Source of the DNA: Natronobiforma cellulositropha
GTDB taxonomy: Archaea; Halobacteriota; Halobacteria; Halobacteriales; Natrialbaceae
NCBI RefSeq assembly: GCF_025629245.1
Contig: NZ_JANZXN010000017.1
Span: 155,527 to 219,526 of the forward strand
DNA: 64,000 nucleotides
Reading direction: 5' to 3'
Below are positions 60,179-64,000 of the stretch, in pieces (the stretch's first letter is position 1; the number at the start of each line of letters is the position of its first letter). Both the position numbers and the translations under genes were made by a program. The notes beneath the pieces are model-generated. The model saw only the letters and a program-made list of their open reading frames with translations, had not been told where the DNA came from and searched no databases.

Positions 60179-60835
60179 ATGGGAGAACAGAACACTGGGG
60201 GGAACAACTTCGCCGCGATGACCACTGCGTGGACGTCGGTAGCGAGCAGTCTGATTCAGGGAACGACCGCTGCCAACCGGGCGGCCGTCTCGGCGCTGTT
60301 TCCGTACGCGTCCTCCGCTAACGGTGTCGACGCCTGTACCGACCACGAGCCAGAGACCGTCCCCGCGTCGATTCCGTCGCTCGAGTACGAACACCTCGAC
60401 TGGGCGTTCGAACGCACGGTCGACGACCCCGACCACATCAGCGTCGGTGACCTCGTCACCTTCGAGAAGACGATCACGGAGACCGACGTCCGCACGTTCG
60501 CTCGAGCCAGCGGCGACACCAACCGCCTCCACCTGGACGAAGAATTCGCCGCCGGAACCCGCTTCGGCGAACGCATCGCCCACGGAACGCTCGTCTCGGG
60601 GCTGATCAGCGCCGCGCTCGCACGCTTGCCCGGTCTCACCATCTACCTCTCGCAGGACCTCGAGTTCCGCGCCCCCGTCGCCATCGGCGACCGCGTCTCC
60701 GCACGCGTCGAAATCGTCGAAGACCTCGGCAGAGAGCAGTATCGACTCGAGACGCAGATCAGAGACGAGGACGAACAACAGGTCGTCATCGACGGCGAGG
60801 CGGTCGTCCTGATCGACGACATGCCCGAGAACTGA
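60179..60835 (+). CDS. MaoC-type (R)-specific enoyl-CoA hydratase
   Basis: 218 residues. After a Gly/Asn-rich N-terminal extension of about 65 residues, a hot-dog MaoC domain has FARASGDTNRLHLDEEFAAG with FGERIAHGTLVSGLISAALA: the catalytic Asp and His pair of (R)-hydratases, and LTIYLSQDLEFRAPVAIGD. It would supply (R)-3-hydroxyacyl-CoA for PHA from beta-oxidation. Divergent from phaR with 275 bases between starts; the same arrangement is known in haloarchaeal pha loci. Confidence 0.9.
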   Translation: MGEQNTGGNNFAAMTTAWTSVASSLIQGTTAANRAAVSALFPYASSANGVDACTDHEPETVPASIPSLEYEHLDWAFERTVDDPDHISVGDLVTFEKTITETDVRTFARASGDTNRLHLDEEFAAGTRFGERIAHGTLVSGLISAALARLPGLTIYLSQDLEFRAPVAIGDRVSARVEIVEDLGREQYRLETQIRDEDEQQVVIDGEAVVLIDDMPEN

Positions 60836-60928
60836 TTCGTCTTTTTCGAGTTATTCGGCCGTCCGAGTCCACGCTGACGAGCGCCGCTCGCCAACGGGGC
60901 TAAGTAGTTCCTCGAAGAACCACCGCCA

Positions 60929-62296
60929 ATGACGCTGTTCGGCACCGCCGGTATCCGTGGTTCCGCAGAGGAGACTGTGACCCCCGCGCTCGCCCTCTCG
61001 GTCGGCCAGGCCGTCGGCGAACCCGGGGAGACGGTCGTCGTCGGCAGGGACGGACGCGAGACGGGCGAAGCGCTCGCCGCCGCCGTCGAGGCAGGTCTCG
61101 AGAGTGCAGGTGCCGACGTCCGTCGCGTCGGCATCTGTCCCACGCCCGCACTGGCGTTCGCCTCCCGCGGCCGGACCGGCGTGATGCTCACCGCGAGTCA
61201 CAACCCGCCCACCGACAACGGCATCAAACTGTTCGCCGACGGCGTCGAGTTCGACCACCACCGAGAGGAGACCGTCGAGGCGTCCGTCGCCGACGGTCCC
61301 GACCTCCCTGCCTGGGACGTCTGGGGTTCATCCTCTCGCCTCGGGGTTCTCGGTGCCTATCGCGACGCCGTCATCACCTTCGTCCGCGAGGAATTCGCGG
61401 CGGAACGCCCGCTCGAGGGACTCTCGGTCGCCGTCGACTGCGGGACCGGTGTCGGCGCGCTCGCGACCCCGCAGGTACTCGACCGGCTGGGTGCGCGGGT
61501 GGTCGCGCTCAACGCCACCGTCGACGGCCACTTCCCCGCCCGCGAGAGCAAGCCGACGCCCGAGACGCTCACCGACCTCGCCGCCTTCCTCGCCGACGGT
61601 TCGTTCGACCTGGGTCTCGCTCACGACGGCGACGCCGACCGCCTCGTCGTCCTCGGTCCCGACGGATCGGTGATCCACGAGGATACGATTCTCGCCGTCG
61701 TCGCCGCCCACTACACCCGGCGGGCGACCGCCGCGGACCCGGTCGTCGTCACCACGCCGAACGCCTCCGCGCGCATCGACGACCTCGTCACCGACGCGGG
61801 CGGGCGCGTCGAGCGCGTCCGTCTGGGCGCGCTCCACGAGGGCATCGCTCGCGTGCGCGAGTCGGGCGACGAGGACACCGCGGTCGTCTTCGCCGCCGAA
61901 CCCTGGAAACACATCCACACCGCCTTCGGCGGCTGGATCGACGGTGTCGCCAGCGCGGCCGTCGTCTCGGCGCTCGTCGCCGACGTCGGAGACACCGACG
62001 CGCTCCGAGAGCCGGTCACAGAACGCCCCTACCGGAAGCTCAACGTCTCCTGTCCCCACGAGGCGAAAGCCGCTGCCACGGCTGCCCTCGAGTCCACTCT
62101 CCCGGACGCCTTCCCGGAGGCGACTCTCGAGACCGAGTACGGCATCCGGCTCACCTTCTCCGACGCCTCCTGGCTGCTCGTCCGCCCGAGCGGCACCGAA
62201 CCCTACGTCCGCATCTACGCTGAGAGCGACGAGCTAGACGCCCTCCTCGAGACGGCCGAAGAACTCGTCGAGACCGCCGTTGCCGACGCCACGTAG
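60929..62296 (+). CDS. Phosphohexomutase (GlmM/phosphomannomutase family)
   Basis: 455 residues. Four domains with the phosphoserine loop VMLTASHNPPTDNGIK (Ser about 89), metal loop LAHDGDADRLV (about 233) and phosphate-binding RPSGTEPYVRIYAES (about 421). The sugar-binding loop reads FAAEPWKHIHTAFGGWIDGV instead of the usual GEKSGH, so substrate preference cannot be inferred; phosphoglucosamine is likely. Interconverts 1- and 6-phosphate hexoses for glycosylation precursors. Cytoplasmic. Confidence 0.88.
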   Translation: MTLFGTAGIRGSAEETVTPALALSVGQAVGEPGETVVVGRDGRETGEALAAAVEAGLESAGADVRRVGICPTPALAFASRGRTGVMLTASHNPPTDNGIKLFADGVEFDHHREETVEASVADGPDLPAWDVWGSSSRLGVLGAYRDAVITFVREEFAAERPLEGLSVAVDCGTGVGALATPQVLDRLGARVVALNATVDGHFPARESKPTPETLTDLAAFLADGSFDLGLAHDGDADRLVVLGPDGSVIHEDTILAVVAAHYTRRATAADPVVVTTPNASARIDDLVTDAGGRVERVRLGALHEGIARVRESGDEDTAVVFAAEPWKHIHTAFGGWIDGVASAAVVSALVADVGDTDALREPVTERPYRKLNVSCPHEAKAAATAALESTLPDAFPEATLETEYGIRLTFSDASWLLVRPSGTEPYVRIYAESDELDALLETAEELVETAVADAT

Positions 62297-62382
62297 CGCT
62301 CTGGCACCCACCCGGTGGCCGCCTTCCGGCCCGCCACCGTTCCCCCGGAGCGTTCTTTTCACCGCTCGCCGTACCTCGAGTC

Positions 62383-62778
62383 GTGACCCATCCACTGATC
62401 GACGCCGCCCGCGAGATTCAGGCGCGAGCGCACGTCCCCTACTCGAACTACCGCGTCGGTGCCGCCCTCGAGACGACCGACGGCGAGGTCTTCGTCGGCT
62501 GTAACCTCGAGAACGCGAACTACAGTAACAGCCTCCACGCCGAGGAGGTCGCCCTCGCCGAAGCGGTCAAGACGGGCCACGACTCCTTCACCCGCATCGC
62601 CGTCAGCTCGAGTCGCCGCGACGGCGTCACCCCCTGCGGAATGTGTCGCCAGACGCTCGCCGAGTTCTGCGACGAGTCGTTTCTCGTCATCTGTGACGAG
62701 GGCGAGGGCGAACCGCCGAGTGAGTACACGCTGGGTGAACTGTTGCCGAATACGATCACCCAGGAGATGCTCGAGTAG
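62383..62778 (+). CDS. cdd: Cytidine deaminase
   Basis: 131 residues from a GTG at 62383. Zinc-dependent CDA fold: YSNYRVGAALETTDG, LHAEEVALAEAV (His and catalytic Glu, about 52) and PCGMCRQTLAEF (Cys pair about 85-88). Deaminates cytidine and deoxycytidine to uridine forms for pyrimidine salvage. Typical tetrameric short form. Confidence 0.94.
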   Translation: MTHPLIDAAREIQARAHVPYSNYRVGAALETTDGEVFVGCNLENANYSNSLHAEEVALAEAVKTGHDSFTRIAVSSSRRDGVTPCGMCRQTLAEFCDESFLVICDEGEGEPPSEYTLGELLPNTITQEMLE

Positions 62779-62826
62779 CGCCCTCCTCACGCCCGCAGCG
62801 CCGTTCTGACTCGAGCGCCCGCCTCC

Positions 62827-63783
62827 TCAGGAGAAGAGCGTCCCCTCCTCGCCGTCGCGCAGGTGCAACTGCGGGTAGAGATCGTAGTGGTCGTACCGCC
62901 GCGCGTCGTGGAGCGTCCCGAAGCCGATCACGCGGAACGGTTCCGGCGGCACCAGTCCCATGGTGACGAAGCGATCACGCACCTGACAGCGGAGGTGGTG
63001 ATCGAGCGCCTCGCGGAACGCGGCGAGCGTCTCGGGTGCGTGCGGGAGCAGTTCGATCACCGCGTCAGGCTCGCGCTCGAGCGGGGTGTCGGCGCGTTCG
63101 ACCTCGTGACGCCCCCGGGAATTCGGATAGCCGACGTGGATGCCCGAGACGGCGGCGACGGTCAGGTCGGCCTCGAGTCCGTCGCGCTCGACGACGTCGG
63201 CGAGGTCCTCACCGACCGCCCGCCAGCGCTCGAGGTCGCCCGCCGAAAGCGCCGAGACCGGCCGGACGTCGCTCTCCTCGGAGAGATCCAGGCCGCTCTC
63301 GGCCGCGAGCGCCTGCGCCCGCTCGGCCACCTCGCCCTCGAGCGCGAGACCCAGGTAGACCTCGAGTTCGTAGACGACTGCGTCGGGTGCGCGCACACCT
63401 GCGGGGAGGGTAACCGGCCGTTCGACGTCCGCGTCGTGGCTGCGAAGCTGCTGGTAGAGCGCGCCGAAGTAGCGTTCGAACGCCTCCTCGGAGAGGGCCG
63501 CGATGGCCCGACGCACCGCGTCGATGTACGCGGGGTTCTGCGCGTGCTCGAGGGTGTCGTAGCCGCGCTGGGTGAAGACGTAGTACTTTGCGAAGCGACG
63601 CGCCTGATTGTTGTGTTCGTTCTCCTCGCTGGTTCTCTTCTCAGGATCGTCGGAGTACCCATCCTGTTGGTGTGCGGTTATATTTCCTGAAAATTCCATT
63701 TCGATAACGTGCTCTGTACCTGCATTGTCAAGCAGGTTCACACCAACTAGTCGTTCGTTCTCTCCAGTTATCACTGCCTTCAT
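62827..63783 (-). CDS. Second homolog of the island partner protein (see 35152)
   Basis: 318 residues. It shares the whole plan of the partner at 35152: N-terminal LVGVNLLDNAGTEHVIEM, RRFAKYYVFTQRGYDTL, the internal AFERYFGALYQQLRSH (against SFERQFGPYAQQYHSA), VYELEVYLGLAL, and the C-terminal DHHLRCQVRDRFVTMGLVPP, then PFRVIGFG and YDHYDLYPQLHLRD. It lacks the last ~30 residues of the other. The first ~180 bases are about 48% GC, against more than 70% mid-gene. Its ATG overlaps the stop of the upstream gene by four bases. Function unknown; see findings. Confidence 0.82.
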   Translation of the reverse strand: MKAVITGENERLVGVNLLDNAGTEHVIEMEFSGNITAHQQDGYSDDPEKRTSEENEHNNQARRFAKYYVFTQRGYDTLEHAQNPAYIDAVRRAIAALSEEAFERYFGALYQQLRSHDADVERPVTLPAGVRAPDAVVYELEVYLGLALEGEVAERAQALAAESGLDLSEESDVRPVSALSAGDLERWRAVGEDLADVVERDGLEADLTVAAVSGIHVGYPNSRGRHEVERADTPLEREPDAVIELLPHAPETLAAFREALDHHLRCQVRDRFVTMGLVPPEPFRVIGFGTLHDARRYDHYDLYPQLHLRDGEEGTLFS

Positions 63784-64000
63784 GGCTTGACTGCCCCACT
63801 TTTTCCGACTCCTTCCAGTGGATCACCAGTTTTCTCTCGAGCCTCGAGGAACTCCTCGTACATTTCGGCCATCTCGAGGTACATGCCCTCGAGTTTGTCG
63901 GCCTGTCCGCCGGGGCGGTTGGACATCAAGGTTCCGAGGCCCTCCTTGGCGACGTCACTCGCGATGGCGCTCGCCGCGCCGATGACGGCCCCGCCGGTGG
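63780..64000 (-). CDS. Partial gene cut by the right edge, coupled to the partner gene
   Basis: Reading to base 64000 on the minus strand gives 73 C-terminal residues: a Gly/Ala helix (TGGAVIGAASAIASDVAKEG), then GTLMSNRPGGQADKLEGMYL, EMAEMYEEFLEAREKTGDPL and the end EGVGKSGAVKP. The stop at 63780-63782 overlaps the next ATG. The glycine/alanine helix is slightly hydrophobic and could insert in a membrane or pack in a helical effector. By analogy with the locus at 33957, this gene may be an effector, but its N-terminus, where a DUF4157 core would be, is outside the window. Confidence 0.7.
   Translation of the reverse strand, partial: TGGAVIGAASAIASDVAKEGLGTLMSNRPGGQADKLEGMYLEMAEMYEEFLEAREKTGDPLEGVGKSGAVKP

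Overview
The window is GC-rich DNA from a halophilic archaeon (class Halobacteria). The evidence is the strongly acidic proteins, many CTCGAG Leu-Glu codon pairs, leaderless promoters with TATA boxes 20-35 bases before start codons, a TFB gene, an FttA/aCPSF1 termination nuclease, twin-arginine lipoproteins, a PGF-CTERM S-layer glycoprotein, a gas-vesicle cluster and a haloarchaeal class III PHA synthase locus. The genus cannot be fixed from the sequence. No transposase, integrase, CRISPR array, rRNA or tRNA was found, so this looks mostly like chromosomal core with a few accessory islands.

Layout. 0-12 kb: a pilin-signal/beta-propeller surface protein cut by the left edge, rtcB facing fttA, a block of lipoproteins and hypothetical genes, and two mismatch-repair genes (nucS, mutS), then a membrane-anchored double winged-helix regulator. 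12-17.7 kb: a compact gas-vesicle cluster, gvpAO on the minus strand diverging from gvpFGHIJKLM on the plus strand, without gvpC, gvpN, gvpD or gvpE. 17.7-32.8 kb: housekeeping and stress genes (glutaredoxins, R2-like oxidase, a MutS-like ATPase, AhpD-like protein, HAD, SRPBCC, DyP-like Tat protein, glutathionyl-hydroquinone-reductase-like GST, Ca/Na exchanger, orphan methyltransferase, TrkA, purine permease, XRE regulator). 32.8-36.2 kb: an accessory island with an orphan promoter and foldback DNA, then a DUF4157 (eCIS core) protein followed by a partner gene. 36.3-45 kb: tiaS, a PGF-CTERM protein, a DRG GTPase, a glycosyltransferase and a two-domain VOC protein with a duplicated terminator. 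45-56 kb: S-layer glycoprotein, glutaredoxin-thioredoxin reductase fusion, tfb, several micro-proteins, an OGG-type glycosylase, acylphosphatase, nnr and moaC. 56-61 kb: phaB, the phaRPEC operon and a divergent MaoC-type hydratase. 61-64 kb: phosphohexomutase, cytidine deaminase, and a second copy of the island partner gene, translationally coupled to a gene cut by the right edge.

How the parts work together. The gvp set matches the eight genes known to be required for vesicles in Halobacterium (A, F, G, J, K, L, M, O) plus accessory H and I; several gvp genes are joined by 4-base stop/start overlaps and good Shine-Dalgarno motifs, unlike the leaderless genes around them. The pha locus covers precursor supply (phaB, MaoC hydratase), polymerisation (phaE, phaC), granule coating (phaP) and an AbrB-type regulator (phaR). 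The most unusual signal is the pair of homologous partner genes at 35.2 and 62.8 kb. One is directly preceded by a DUF4157/HELAH protein and the other by a different protein that overlaps it by four bases. Both share a low-GC 5-prime segment joined to a GC-rich remainder. This looks like a modular effector-plus-partner system, possibly related to contractile-injection or polymorphic-toxin cargo, but no injection-machine genes are visible here.
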